Assembly: GCA_036488875.1 (NCBI GenBank)
Contig: DASXGW010000004.1
Coordinates: 496,001-560,000 of the forward strand
Direction of reading: 5' to 3'
DNA length: 64,000 nt
DNA from: Candidatus Baltobacteraceae bacterium
GTDB lineage: Bacteria; Vulcanimicrobiota; Vulcanimicrobiia; Vulcanimicrobiales; Vulcanimicrobiaceae
In this document: positions 31,330-40,700 of the stretch, in pieces
Layout: the number at the start of each line of letters is the position of its first letter
Position numbering within the stretch: position 1 is the stretch's first letter
The notes under the pieces: generated by a model
Told to the model about the DNA's origin: nothing
Seen by the model: the letters and a program-made list of their open reading frames with translations, nothing else
Databases searched by the model: none
Position numbers and translations under genes: made by a program

Positions 31330-33018
31330 TTACATCGCTTCCGGAGCGCTCACGCCGGCGAGGGCGAGCGCGCGTGCCAAGACGTTCTTGGTGGCGATGC
31401 ACAGTCCCAGCCGCGCAGCGCGGGTCGCAGAGTCGTCGGTGAGAATGCGGCACTCGGTGTAAAACTGGTGAAAGTCCGAGGCGACGTCGCGCGCGTAGCG
31501 CGCCAGCCGGTGCGGCGCGAGCGCTTCGGCGACCCCGCGCACCGTCTCGGGAAACTCCGCCAGTCGCCGTACGAGCGCGAGCTCCGCGGGGTGCGTCAGC
31601 GCGGTCAGCGATGGTTTGGAACGCGCCGCCGCGACGTCGTCGTCCGACGCGTTGCGCAGGACCGACGAGATGCGCGCGTGTCCGTACTGCACGTAATACA
31701 CCGGGTTTTCGTTGCTTTGCTCGCGCGCGAGCCTCAAGTCGAAGGTCAGGGGCGATTCCGCCGAGGGAAGAATGAAGAAGAAGCGCGCGGCGTCGACGCC
31801 GACTTCGTCGACGATCTCGTCGAGTGTGATGATATAGCCGGCGCGTTTGCTCATGCTCACTTGTTCGTCGCCGCGCATCAGCGTAATTTGCTGTGCGATC
31901 AGCACGTGCACCGCGTTGGGATCGTAACCGAGCGCCGACGCGAGCCCACGCAGCCGGCCGATGTAGCCGTGATGATCGGGTCCGAGAATGTCGATGACGC
32001 GGTCGCCCCGCTGCATCTTCTGGTAGTGATAGGTCACGTCCATCGCAAAATACGTCGGGCGCCCGTCGCGGCGAACGAGCACGCGATCTTTGTCGTCGCC
32101 GAACTCGGTCGCCCGAAAGAAGAGCGCGCCGTCGGCCTCGTAGGTGTGGCCCCGCTCGCGTAAGCGCTCGATACCCTCGCGAATCGTTCCGGCGTCGTGC
32201 AGCTCTTTTTCGCTCTGCCACAAGTCGTAGTGCGCGCCGAAGCGCTGCGCCGTTCTGCGCTGCTCCGCGACCAGCTCGTCGCGGCCGAATTGCGAGAAGT
32301 ACGGCAGCCAATCCGGCTCCTGAGCGGCGATCCACTTGTCACCGTCGCGCTGCGCGATCGCGCGCGCGATCGGAATCAGGTAATCGCCGGGATAGCCCTC
32401 TTCGGGAAACGGATAGTTCGCATCGGAGAGCTGGCGATACCGCGCGTAGAGCGAACGGCCCAGCGTGTCGAGCTGGCCGCCGGCGTCGTTGATGATCCAC
32501 TCCACGAACACGTCGTAGCCGGCGAAACGCATCGCGTTGGCCAAGGTATCGCCCAACGACATCGAGCGGCCTTGCACCACGACCAGCGGCCCCGTCGGGT
32601 TCGCGCTTCCGAACTCCAGCGAAATGCGTTTTCCGTTGGACGGAAACTGACCGTAGCGCTCGCCGTCGCGCAGAATCTTGCCGACGACGTTTTGCCAGAC
32701 GCCCGGGATCAACCGGAGATTGATGAATCCCGAAACCGGCTCGATGCTGCTGAAGAGCTCGCCCGCGTCCGAGTCGCGCACGTCGGCGGCGATCTGCGTC
32801 GCCACGTCTTGCGGCGAACGCCGCGCGGCTTTCGCCAGCGAAAACGCCACGTTGGTCGCGAAATCGCCGAACTCGGGCCGGCGCGGCGCTTCGAAGCCGA
32901 CCTTCACCCCGGAGGCGTCGGGATACCGCTTCGCAATCGCGCCCTGGACGGCCGATGCAAAGTGTTCGAGCGCGTGCTCGGGCAACGCCGGTGCCCCTTC
33001 AGTGGTGATACGGCTCAT
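31330..33018 (-). CDS. argS: arginyl-tRNA synthetase lacking the canonical HIGH motif
   Basis: This 562-residue protein from ATG 33018 has the ArgRS N-terminal additional domain (GFEAPRRPEFGDFATNVAFSLAK), class I Rossmann core, and C-terminal anticodon-binding domain (RISSVLRNAS..., ending YTECRILTDDSATRAARL). The substrate-facing segment reads LEFGSANPTGPLVVVQGRSMSLGD, where ArgRSs usually have H-V-G-H; here it is Val146-Val-Val-Gln149. The second signature is SMSKRAG (about 387-393). Tight operon placement with rlmH and dprA, the full length and the lack of a second argS here argue that it is functional. See findings. Confidence 0.9.
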   Translation of the reverse strand: MSRITTEGAPALPEHALEHFASAVQGAIAKRYPDASGVKVGFEAPRRPEFGDFATNVAFSLAKAARRSPQDVATQIAADVRDSDAGELFSSIEPVSGFINLRLIPGVWQNVVGKILRDGERYGQFPSNGKRISLEFGSANPTGPLVVVQGRSMSLGDTLANAMRFAGYDVFVEWIINDAGGQLDTLGRSLYARYRQLSDANYPFPEEGYPGDYLIPIARAIAQRDGDKWIAAQEPDWLPYFSQFGRDELVAEQRRTAQRFGAHYDLWQSEKELHDAGTIREGIERLRERGHTYEADGALFFRATEFGDDKDRVLVRRDGRPTYFAMDVTYHYQKMQRGDRVIDILGPDHHGYIGRLRGLASALGYDPNAVHVLIAQQITLMRGDEQVSMSKRAGYIITLDEIVDEVGVDAARFFFILPSAESPLTFDLRLAREQSNENPVYYVQYGHARISSVLRNASDDDVAAARSKPSLTALTHPAELALVRRLAEFPETVRGVAEALAPHRLARYARDVASDFHQFYTECRILTDDSATRAARLGLCIATKNVLARALALAGVSAPEAM

Positions 33019-33460
33019 TGCGCGCGATCTTCGCCGCCCGGTAGAGTTGTTCCAGCACGATGGCGCGTGCCCACTCGTGTAAGAACGTGAGTTCGGAAAG
33101 CGACCAGACGAACTCGGCGCGCTCGCGCAGCGCGCCCGTCGCACCATACGTTCCGCCGATCACCAAGGTGAGACGTTGCGCGCCGCTGCGACCTACGTCG
33201 CCGATGCGCACCGCCAGCGCTTCACTGGAGAGCTGCGTCCCGGAGCGATCGACGAGCCAAATGCGATCGTCCTCGCGCAGATGACGCGCGATGCGCTCGG
33301 CTTCTTCGCGCATCGCCGCGTTCGGATCGCGCCCGTTTCCGGCGCGCACTTCGATCTCGTCGTACGCGTGATAGGCGCCCAGGCGCGCGCGAAAATCTTC
33401 GCACGCGCGCGCGACGTACGGCGTGCGAATTCGGTCGACGGCGACGACGCGTACGATCAT
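32999..33460 (-). CDS. rlmH: 23S rRNA pseudouridine-1915 N3-methyltransferase
   Basis: This 153-residue SPOUT methyltransferase methylates pseudouridine 1915 in helix 69 of 23S rRNA on the assembled ribosome. Family signatures: LVIGGTYGATGALRERAEFVWSLSELTFLHEWARAIVLEQLYRAAKI (the knot with the SAM-binding GG-x-YG loop) and the near-invariant C-terminus NEPYHH. It starts with a 4-base overlap (ATGA) on dprA and overlaps argS by 20 bases. Confidence 0.95.
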   Translation of the reverse strand: MIVRVVAVDRIRTPYVARACEDFRARLGAYHAYDEIEVRAGNGRDPNAAMREEAERIARHLREDDRIWLVDRSGTQLSSEALAVRIGDVGRSGAQRLTLVIGGTYGATGALRERAEFVWSLSELTFLHEWARAIVLEQLYRAAKIARNEPYHH

Positions 33461-34320
33461 TTACGCACTATAGCACCGTCGATCGCGATTGCGTCGCGCA
33501 GCTCGAGCAAGGTGAGCGCCGCCATGACTGCGGCGGCATCCGCGCCGGCTTGGACGACGAGGTCGTCGATGGCGGCCGGTCCCGCCTCGAGCGCGCCGAG
33601 CAGCGTTCGCGCGAGCGGATCCTCGTCGAAGACCGGATCGTCGAACGGCAGCGGCAGCGGTTTATTCAAGCCGATCGCCTCGAGAACGTCGGCGGCGTTG
33701 CGAGCCAACGTCGCGCCGTCGCGAATGAGCGCGTGGCAACCCGCAACGTGGCGCCGATCGACGTCGCCGGGCACCGCGAGCACCGGAACTCGTCCCGCCG
33801 CCCAACTCGCCGTGTTGAGCGCACCGCTGCGAGCGGGTGCTTCGATGACGACGACGGCGTCGGAGAGGGCGGCGACGATGCCGTTGCGCTGGAGGAACTG
33901 ATGCGGCAGCGCGGCGCGCTCCGGCTCGAAGGGCGAGAGCACGGCGCCGCCGGCGGCGACGATGCGTTCGGCCAACGGGCGATTGCGTTCGGGGAAGAAC
34001 CGGTCGTGGCCGCAGCCCAGCACGCCGACCGTCGGTGCGCCCGCCTCGAGCGCCCCCTCGTGAGCCGCGGCGTCGATGCCCAGGGCCAACCCCGAGACGA
34101 CGCAGCAGCCCGCCCTGCCGAGCTCGGCGGCGAACTCGCGTGCCACGCGGCGACCGTAGCTGGTCGCGGCACGGGTGCCTACGACGGCTACGCAGGGCCG
34201 AGCGAGGCCGGCCGGGTCCCCGACGCTCCAGAGGCCGACGGCGGTCGCCTCAAAGCCGCGCTGGCCCCGCAGCGCCTCGAGCGCGGCGCGGGGCAAGAAG
34301 AGGGGGCGGTCGATCGGCAT
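33457..34320 (-). CDS. dprA: DNA processing protein DprA
   Basis: This 287-residue protein has the Rossmann-like DprA core: VAVVGTRAATSYGRRVAREFA, CCVVSGLALGIDAAAHEGAL, TVGVLGCGHDRFFPERNRPLAERI, FLQRNGIVAALSDAVVVIEAPARSGALNTASWAAGRVPVLAVPGDV. It ends with a winged-helix domain (LLGALEAGPAAIDDLVVQAGADAAAVMAALTLLELRDAI). No N-terminal SAM domain is present. DprA loads RecA on incoming single-stranded DNA during transformation; with comM at 43194 this hints at natural competence, though no uptake genes are in view. It is divergent from the DUF5679-like gene. Confidence 0.93.
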   Translation of the reverse strand: MPIDRPLFLPRAALEALRGQRGFEATAVGLWSVGDPAGLARPCVAVVGTRAATSYGRRVAREFAAELGRAGCCVVSGLALGIDAAAHEGALEAGAPTVGVLGCGHDRFFPERNRPLAERIVAAGGAVLSPFEPERAALPHQFLQRNGIVAALSDAVVVIEAPARSGALNTASWAAGRVPVLAVPGDVDRRHVAGCHALIRDGATLARNAADVLEAIGLNKPLPLPFDDPVFDEDPLARTLLGALEAGPAAIDDLVVQAGADAAAVMAALTLLELRDAIAIDGAIVRK

Positions 34321-34395
34321 CGCCCCTCAATCCCGCCTTCGGGGGGAATCGACAAGGCCCGAGGGAATAGCCAGGCCCGAACGGAGGTACCGCAG

Positions 34396-34545
34396 GTGGC
34401 AGCAGAAGCGTATTGCGTGAAGTGCAAGACCAAGCGTGAAATCAAAGACGCGGTCCAGATCACGATGAAGAACGGTCGCCCCGCAACCGAAGGCAAGTGC
34501 CCGGTTTGTGGAACGAAAATGTTCAAAATAGGAGCCGCCAGCTAA
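34396..34545 (+). CDS. DUF5679-like zinc ribbon protein
   Basis: This 49-residue protein from GTG 34396 has a good ribosome site (GGAGG, 8-base spacing). The product MAAEAYCVKCKTKREIKDAV carries CVKC and, near the end, CPVCGTKMF, forming a C4 zinc ribbon as in DUF5679. The function is unknown; small proteins of this kind are common in Actinobacteria, Chloroflexi and candidate phyla. It is followed by a strong terminator, so it is a single-gene unit. Confidence 0.85.
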   Translation: MAAEAYCVKCKTKREIKDAVQITMKNGRPATEGKCPVCGTKMFKIGAAS

Positions 34546-34571
34546 AAAGCTCCGCGGCCGCAATTATCAAG

Positions 34572-34598
34572 GAGCCGTCCTATGCGACGGCTCTTTTT
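34572..34598 (+). terminator. rho-independent terminator of the DUF5679-like gene
   Basis: GAGCCGTC - CTATGC - GACGGCTC gives an 8-bp stem followed by TTTTT. The U-tract runs directly into the -35 region of the nrdR promoter. Confidence 0.9.
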
Positions 34599-34626
34599 GC
34601 TTTTACTACCGGTAGTAACGTATAAT
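34597..34626 (+). promoter_or_regulatory. nrdR promoter
   Basis: TTGCTT (34597-34602), an 18-base spacer, and a perfect TATAAT (34621-34626). The transcription start is expected near 34633, about 21 bases before the nrdR ATG. A 16-base palindrome occupies the spacer. Confidence 0.75.
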
Positions 34627-34649
34627 GCGAGTGCCCACTACATGTGGGG
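34603..34649. promoter_or_regulatory. paired NrdR-box-like operators
   Basis: Box 1 is TTACTACCGGTAGTAA (34603-34618, a perfect palindrome between -35 and -10). Box 2 is CCCACTACATGTGGGG (34634-34649, at the start of transcription). Both are 16 bases and share ACTAC, and their centres are 31 bp apart, three helical turns, the usual spacing of NrdR box pairs. Occupancy should block the promoter, giving autoregulation. Confidence 0.65.
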
Positions 34650-34653
34650 TATT

Positions 34654-35106
34654 ATGACTTGTCCAACTTGCCGCAAGAGTGAGACCCGAGTCGTCGATTC
34701 GCGCGACGACGAGACCGTCGTGCGGCGGCGGCGCGAGTGCCTCGATCCGCGCTGCAAGCACCGATTCACCACGTACGAGCGCATGGAAGCTCCGCGGCTC
34801 TTCGTCGTCAAGAAGGACGGACGGCGCGAGCAGTACAGCCGCGACAAGATCTTGGCCGGCCTGCGCAAGGCCTGCGAAAAGCGGCCGATCTCGGAGAGCC
34901 AGATGGAAGCGGTCGCATCGGATTTGGAACGCGAGCTCTTCGCGCGCGGCGAGAGCGAGGTTCCCTCGACGATGGTCGGTGAGAAGCTGATGGAATCCCT
35001 CAAGAAACTCGATCCCGTGGCGTACATCCGCTTTGCCAGCGTGTACCGCTCGTTTCGAGACATCGAGAGTTTTCGGGAAGAGTTATCGACACTTCTTTCC
35101 AAGTGA
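34654..35106 (+). CDS. nrdR: transcriptional repressor NrdR
   Basis: This 150-residue protein from ATG 34654 represses ribonucleotide reductase genes in response to ATP/dATP. The N-terminal zinc ribbon reads [17 protein letters not shown] (Cys3, Cys6) and then [19 protein letters not shown] (Cys29, Cys34). The ATP-cone follows ([60 protein letters not shown]). The second cysteine pair is spaced C-x4-C, where the family normally has C-x2-C. The longer upstream frame covers the promoter and is not coding. Its TGA overlaps the dut GTG. Confidence 0.93.
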   Translation: MTCPTCRKSETRVVDSRDDETVVRRRRECLDPRCKHRFTTYERMEAPRLFVVKKDGRREQYSRDKILAGLRKACEKRPISESQMEAVASDLERELFARGESEVPSTMVGEKLMESLKKLDPVAYIRFASVYRSFRDIESFREELSTLLSK

Positions 35107-35555
35107 CAACCCCAATGGTTCGCGTCGCACTCAAGCGCTTGCCCGAAGGCGAAGATTTGCCGCTTCCCGCGTATATGACCGAGCACGCCGCGGGCGCCGA
35201 TCTTTGCGCGGCTCTGCGCGACGAGTTGACGCTGCTGCCCGGAGCGCGCGCGCTGATACCGTGCGGCTTTTCGATCGCGCTGCCGCCGGGGTACGAAGCG
35301 CAGGTTCGCCCGCGCAGCGGCTTGGCGATTCGCAGCGGCGTGACGTGCCTCAACGCGCCGGGAACCATCGACGCCGATTATCGCGGACAAGTACAAGTGG
35401 TGCTGGCGAATCTCGGATCCGAGCCGGTCGTCGTGCGGCGCGGCGATCGCATCGCGCAGCTAATCGTTGCGCCGGTCTCGCGCGCGTCGTTCGAGGTGAT
35501 TGAGGAGCTCCCTGAAACCATGCGCGGCGAGGGCGGATTCGGGTCTACCGGATGA
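35103..35555 (+). CDS. dut: dUTP pyrophosphatase
   Basis: This 150-residue protein from GTG 35103 (or ATG 35115) has all five dUTPase motifs in order: [50 protein letters not shown] and [10 protein letters not shown]. It hydrolyses dUTP to dUMP, keeping uracil out of DNA and feeding thymidylate synthesis. The GTG overlaps the nrdR stop (GTGA), linking two nucleotide-balance genes in one operon. Confidence 0.95.
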   Translation: MTTPMVRVALKRLPEGEDLPLPAYMTEHAAGADLCAALRDELTLLPGARALIPCGFSIALPPGYEAQVRPRSGLAIRSGVTCLNAPGTIDADYRGQVQVVLANLGSEPVVVRRGDRIAQLIVAPVSRASFEVIEELPETMRGEGGFGSTG

Positions 35556-36526
35556 AGGTGTATATCGTCGGCAAAGGCGCCGTGGGAACGTACTTCGGCG
35601 ATCTGCTGACGCGAACCGGCGTCGAGGTCGAGTACGCGTCGCGCGCGCTTTCCGACGTGCGCCTGTTCGACGCCGACATCGCCTTGGTCACCACCAAGGC
35701 GTACGATACGGATTCGGCGGTCGAGACGCTGCGTAAAGCCGTTCAATATCCGCAGAAATGCGTTTTCGTCACGCCGCAAAACGGCGTGGGCAACGAAGAA
35801 AAGCTCGCAGCGGCGTTCGGCGCCGATAACGTGGTCGCGGCCGCGCTGACGACGCCCGTCGATCGCGATCGCGACGGCCACGCCGTGGCTCGAAAAGAAG
35901 GCGGCCTCGCGCTCTCGCCGATGGGGACCAACGCCTACAACTGGCTCATCGCGACGTTCGCCGCGGCCGGCATGAACGTCAAAGTGGTCGAGGATTGGCG
36001 TTCGCTCAAATGGAGCAAACTCGCGCTCAACGTCGTCGCCAACGCGAGCTGCGCGATTCTCAACGTACTGCCGAATCGGCTCGTGCACTTCGATAGTATA
36101 TTCACGCTCGAGATTCGCATGGTTCGCGAGGTTCGCGCGGTGATGGCGGCTATGAACGTCGCGGCCATCGACCTGCCGCGCTATCCGGTGCGCGCGCTCT
36201 TTGCGATCGCGCAGCTGCCCAGTCCCGTCGCGCGGGGGCTGCTCGCGCGCAGCATCGCGGGCGCTCGGGGCACCAAGCCGCCGTCGCTGCTGCTCGACTT
36301 GCGGTCGGCCAAGCCCCAGACCGAAGTCGAGGTGCTCAACGGCGCCGTCGCGGCCGCGGGCCGCGAGCGGGGAGTTCCGACCCCGGTCAACGCCGTCTAC
36401 GCCCGCGTGCTCAACGACATCGCCCACACGCCGCCGCTGTGGGCTAAGTACCGGGAACGTCCCGATACGCTGGAAGGCGAAGTGCTCGCCGAGATGAAGC
36501 GTGCAAAGGCGCTCTCAAAGCGCTAA
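35552..36526 (+). CDS. 2-dehydropantoate 2-reductase family protein
   Basis: This 324-residue protein starts by an ATGA overlap on dut. [22 protein letters not shown] is the NADPH Rossmann loop, [14 protein letters not shown] the N-x-x-G segment, and [18 protein letters not shown] carries the catalytic lysine and the N-x-x-x-N residues of ketopantoate reductase (PanE/ApbA). It reduces ketopantoate to pantoate for coenzyme A, or a related 2-ketoacid. Operon neighbours give no further hint. Confidence 0.85.
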   Translation: MKVYIVGKGAVGTYFGDLLTRTGVEVEYASRALSDVRLFDADIALVTTKAYDTDSAVETLRKAVQYPQKCVFVTPQNGVGNEEKLAAAFGADNVVAAALTTPVDRDRDGHAVARKEGGLALSPMGTNAYNWLIATFAAAGMNVKVVEDWRSLKWSKLALNVVANASCAILNVLPNRLVHFDSIFTLEIRMVREVRAVMAAMNVAAIDLPRYPVRALFAIAQLPSPVARGLLARSIAGARGTKPPSLLLDLRSAKPQTEVEVLNGAVAAAGRERGVPTPVNAVYARVLNDIAHTPPLWAKYRERPDTLEGEVLAEMKRAKALSKR

Positions 36527-36527
36527 T

Positions 36528-37376
36528 ATGCGAGATCCGAACGTACCCGAGTCGCTCGAAGGCTGGTGGATTCTCCACCGGATGTTCGCGCTCGACCGCC
36601 GCGCGTGGGACGCTTTGCCCGAAAAGCGCCGCAATAAGTATTGCGGTCACGCCATCGACTTGATCGACCACCTCAAAAACACCGAAGACGGGGACTTGGG
36701 TTTGGCGCAGCTGGTGGGCGGTAAGGGCGATTTGATGCTCACGCACTACGCGCGAACGTTCGAAGGGTTGTCCTACGCGCAAACGCTCATCGACAAGCTC
36801 GAGCTGCGCGACTTTCTGCAGCCGCGTTTCTCATACGCGTCGGTGCTCGAGCTCGGGCTGTACGACGCCACCGGCAAGATTCACGCAGAGCTCGGCGAGC
36901 GCGGGCTCGCGCCGCAATCGACCGAATGGAAGGCGGCGTTCGACGAACTCGTGCGCAAGCAAGCCGAGAACCCGCACGTCGCTCCGCGCTTGTGGGCGCG
37001 GATTCCGGAGCGCCGCTACGCGTGCTTCTATCCGATGAACAAGCGCCGCGGCGAGGTGCAGAACTGGTATTTGCTCGGTTTCGACGCACGCGCGAAGATG
37101 ATGAGCGAGCACGGCGTCGTCGGACGCTCCTATCACGGCCAGGTGACGCAGGTGATCTCCGGCTCGATCGGCTACGACGACTTCGAATGGGGCGTCGATC
37201 TCTACGCCGACGACCCGATCGTCTTCAAGAAACTCATCTACGAAATGCGCTTTGACGAGGTCAGCGCGCGTTACGCCGAGTTCGGCTCGTTCTGGTCGGG
37301 ACTGCAGTTCTCGCCGCAAGAGCTCGGCGTTTTACTAGACGGCGACGCCGTGCCGCAGTTGACTACAAAGGCTTAA
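36528..37376 (+). CDS. hemQ: coproheme decarboxylase (chlorite dismutase family)
   Basis: This 282-residue protein from ATG 36528 starts one base after the reductase stop. The conserved half has ACFYPMNKRRGEVQNWYLL, where Tyr168 corresponds to the radical tyrosine of HemQ, and SEHGVVGRSYHGQVTQVISGSIGYDDFEWGVDLYADDPIVFKKLIYEMRFDEVSARYAEFGSFWSG with the proximal His195 in the H-G-x-x-G-R motif. True chlorite dismutases lack the YPMxKRR element, so HemQ is favoured. It converts coproheme III to heme b, implying the coproporphyrin-dependent heme route. Its 3' end overlaps the opposite-strand acetyltransferase by 14 bases. Confidence 0.9.
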   Translation: MRDPNVPESLEGWWILHRMFALDRRAWDALPEKRRNKYCGHAIDLIDHLKNTEDGDLGLAQLVGGKGDLMLTHYARTFEGLSYAQTLIDKLELRDFLQPRFSYASVLELGLYDATGKIHAELGERGLAPQSTEWKAAFDELVRKQAENPHVAPRLWARIPERRYACFYPMNKRRGEVQNWYLLGFDARAKMMSEHGVVGRSYHGQVTQVISGSIGYDDFEWGVDLYADDPIVFKKLIYEMRFDEVSARYAEFGSFWSGLQFSPQELGVLLDGDAVPQLTTKA

Positions 37377-37776
37377 AGAAGAAGATCTCCGGATCGCCGG
37401 GATCGAGATTCTCGAGCCTGCCGGTTTGGGTGAAACCGCGTTTGTCGAGCAAGCCTTGCATTGCCGCGTTCGACGCGTTGGTCGACGTGTAGAGATTGTG
37501 TCCCGCGTTGAGATTTTCAACGTGCTCGATGAGCGTCGAGGCGATGCCCTCGTGCTGGTGCGCCGGGTCGACGCCCAGCATCCACAAAAACGGACGGGCG
37601 TAAAAGCCGCGATCCCAAACCACGAATCCGGCAACCGTACCGTCGATCTCGGCTACCAGGCACTCCTTGGTTCCCAGCGCGTGACGGATGAACGAAAGAT
37701 GATGGTTGTAGTGCAGTGCGTGCGGCATCTTTTCGAGCAGCGGAAACTCTTCTTGGTGCGCTTGACGAACGTTCAT
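37363..37776 (-). CDS. GNAT family N-acetyltransferase
   Basis: This 137-residue protein from ATG 37776 has GAGGA 8 bases before it. Core features: CLVAEIDGTVAGFVVWDRGF, PFLWMLGVDPAHQHEGIASTLIEHVENL (acetyl-CoA loop AHQHEGIAS, with Q-x-x-G-I-A) and NAAMQGLLDKRGFTQTGRLENL. The substrate is unknown. It lies 14 bases downstream of the GH92 gene and may be co-transcribed with it. Confidence 0.85.
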   Translation of the reverse strand: MNVRQAHQEEFPLLEKMPHALHYNHHLSFIRHALGTKECLVAEIDGTVAGFVVWDRGFYARPFLWMLGVDPAHQHEGIASTLIEHVENLNAGHNLYTSTNASNAAMQGLLDKRGFTQTGRLENLDPGDPEIFFFKPL

Positions 37777-37790
37777 CGATCTTTTCCTCG

Positions 37791-40700
37791 TTAGGGCGCG
37801 GCGACGGTGTAGGGACCGTTGCCCAGAAAGATGGGAGCGCTTACGCGGCCGGTCGCGACGTCGACGGTGACCAACGAGTTGTCGCGACGCGCGACGACCA
37901 GTGCCGTCTTGCCGGCGCCGGTAAAAACGATCCCGTACGGCGCGCCGCCGACCGTAATGGGTGTTTTTGCCGCATTGGTCGCGACGTCGATCGGCGTGAT
38001 CGTCGAGTTGGCATAGTTGCTGACGTATGCGAGCGCGCCGCTGGGGTTCACCGCGACGAGCATCGGGCTGACGCCGACGGCAATCGCGGGCAACGCTCGC
38101 CGCGTCGCGACCTCGACCGGCATGACGGTATTATCGCCGTTGTTCGCGACGTAGAGCGTTTTGCCGTCGGGCGTTATGGCAATGCCCATCGGCCGTCCGC
38201 CGACGGGAATCGGCGTTTGCGCGGAGCGCGTCGCGACGTCGACCGGCGTCACGGCATTCGCGCCGGTGTCGGTCACGTAGAGCGTCTTACCGTCGGGCGC
38301 TATCGCGATCGCGCGCGGGTTCGCTCCCACTTCGATCGGTTTTCCGGCCGTCAAACCAACGAGATCGATCGACTGGACAGTGCCGTCGTCGGCGTTGGCG
38401 ATCCAGGCCGCGTTCCCACCGGGTGCGATCGCAATACCGTTGGGACTCCGTCCGGTCTTGATCGTCGCGATGACGCTCTGCGCAACCGTGTCGACGACGC
38501 TGATCTGCGAGGTATCGCGATCGCACACGTACAGTCGCGTGCCGTGCAAGATCGCGTCGCGGGGTCCTTGTCCGACCGCGATCTGCGGACCCACGACCCC
38601 GGTAACGAGGTCGACCGGCACGACCGTGTTGCCGAAACGATTCTGCGCCCACGCGACGGCGTGCGGCGTCGCGCCGTCGACGCGTACCACGAGCGTTTGC
38701 TTTTCGAGCAGCGCGCCGTTGGCGGCGGCTCCGCCGAAGACGATTCCGTAGTATCCGCCTGCGAGCGACGTACCGGCCGTCACGTCGAGATCGATAGGCA
38801 AGCTTTTGCCGGCGGCGACGCCCGCGGCACCGTCGGACATATTGACGTGCAACCCCGGCGGTACGGTCGCGGCCCAGTGCAGATCCTGCGCTTGCGTACC
38901 CGCGGTATTGTCGAGCACGACCTGTGCTGCGACACGATTGCCCGCTTTCACGGTGACCGCCGGCACGTCGATGCCGACCGAGGTTGCCGGTGCGAAACGA
39001 ACCGGCGCCGTCGCGTACGACGGCGGCGCGTTCTCCGGCGCGATTCCCCACTGTGTGTTCGGCGCCGCGCCGAGATCGAAATCGACGCGCAACGTTCCGC
39101 GCAGCGCCACGTCGACCCACGCGTTCTGCGACGGCTGACCGTTGACGCGCAGCGCTTGAACGTACGGCGTCGACGCCGATGCGTTCGGAGCTTCGACGTC
39201 GATCGTGGGCCCGTCGGCCGGCGAATGAATCACGACGCTGGTAAAGAGCGGGCTTCCGACGTCGAGCAGACGCACCGACGGATTTTGCGGATACAACCCC
39301 ATCGCGCTCCAGACGTACCAGGCGCTCATCGTACCGAGATCGTCGTTGCCGGGCAATCCGTCGGGCGTGGGTCCGTAGAGCGTCGTCAACGCCCGACGCA
39401 CGATCTCTTGCGTGCGCCACGGTTGGCCCGCGGAGAGGTACGCCCAGGGACTGCCGAGGCTCACTTCGTTGCCGAGCCACGCGTAGGGTTTATTTTGATC
39501 GGCGTTGATCTGCGTGAAGAACGCATCGAGCTTCGCGTCCGCGGCGGCGTTGCCGCCCATGCCGGCGATGAGGTCGTGAAGGTCTTGCGGCACCATCCAC
39601 GTGTACTGCGCGGCGTTGCCTTCCTGGAAGCCGCTCTGCCCGTTATCCGTAATCGGCGCCTGCATGAACGCGCCGGTTGCGTCGCGTCCGGCCATTTCGC
39701 CGGCAGCGGTGTCGAAGAGCGTCGCCCAGTTCGCGGAGCGTCGCATGAAATCGTCCTCGATGGCCTGCTGGTGAAGCGCTCGCGCGAAGCGCGCAATCGA
39801 AAAGTCGTCGAGCGCGTACTCCAGCGTTTCCGACGCGCCGTTGGGTACCGGTGCAACCGACGTCGTGTGCGTGTTCACGACGAAACCGCGGTGCAAGTAA
39901 TCGTCCTCGAGCTCCCAGCGAGGCACGTACCAACCTTGACCGGGCGGTCCGGCGATCGTCGACGCACCTTTGACCATCGCGTGCAGCGCTTTGCGTACCT
40001 GAAAGTCTCGCGCGCCGAACGCATAAGCGCCCGCGATCACGGGATCGATCGAGTCGCCGCCCATCACGCTCGACGGACCGTTGACCAGCGCCCAACGCGG
40101 AAGCCAGCCGTTCTCCTGTTCCGCCGCATCGGTGAGCGACTCCATCATGTCGCTGGTCTCACCCGGTGCCAATAACGCGAGCAGCGGAACCTCGGTGCGA
40201 TAGATGTCCCAATCGGAGAAGTTGGCGTACTCGGCGTGATGCGCCCGCGCGACGTGAATGCGCCCGTCGAAGCCGGGATAGCGTCCGTCGACGTCGCTGT
40301 AGAGGTTGGGATGCAGCAGCACGTGATAGAGCGCGGTGTAGAACGTGCGCTGTTCGTCGGGCGTGCCGCCCGCGACGCTCACGCGGCTCAAGTAGTCGTT
40401 CCACGAGGCCGCCGCGCGCGCCGCGACGGCGTTGAAATCCCAGCCGGCATTCTCGGCTTGCAAGTTGCGCGCCGCGCCGCCGGTGTCGACGAATGAGAGT
40501 CCCACCTTGACGTTGACGACCGGATTGCTCGTCGTATCGAACGTGACGTACGCGCCGCTTTGTGGACCGGAGCTTTCGTCGGAGCCCGGCGTGACGGTTT
40601 TGGCTTTCCACGTGCCGTGTGCGGCGAACGGCCGATCGAAGCGCGCGACGAAGTAGATTTTGTACTGGTCGGCCATGCCGCAGAAGAAGCCGCTCGTCGC

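Noticed and set aside
37716-40175. 819-codon open frame on the plus strand opposite the GH92 gene
   Set aside because: Its product is Arg/Asp/Val-rich low-information sequence with no domain. It mirrors the GC-biased third positions of the real gene on the other strand.
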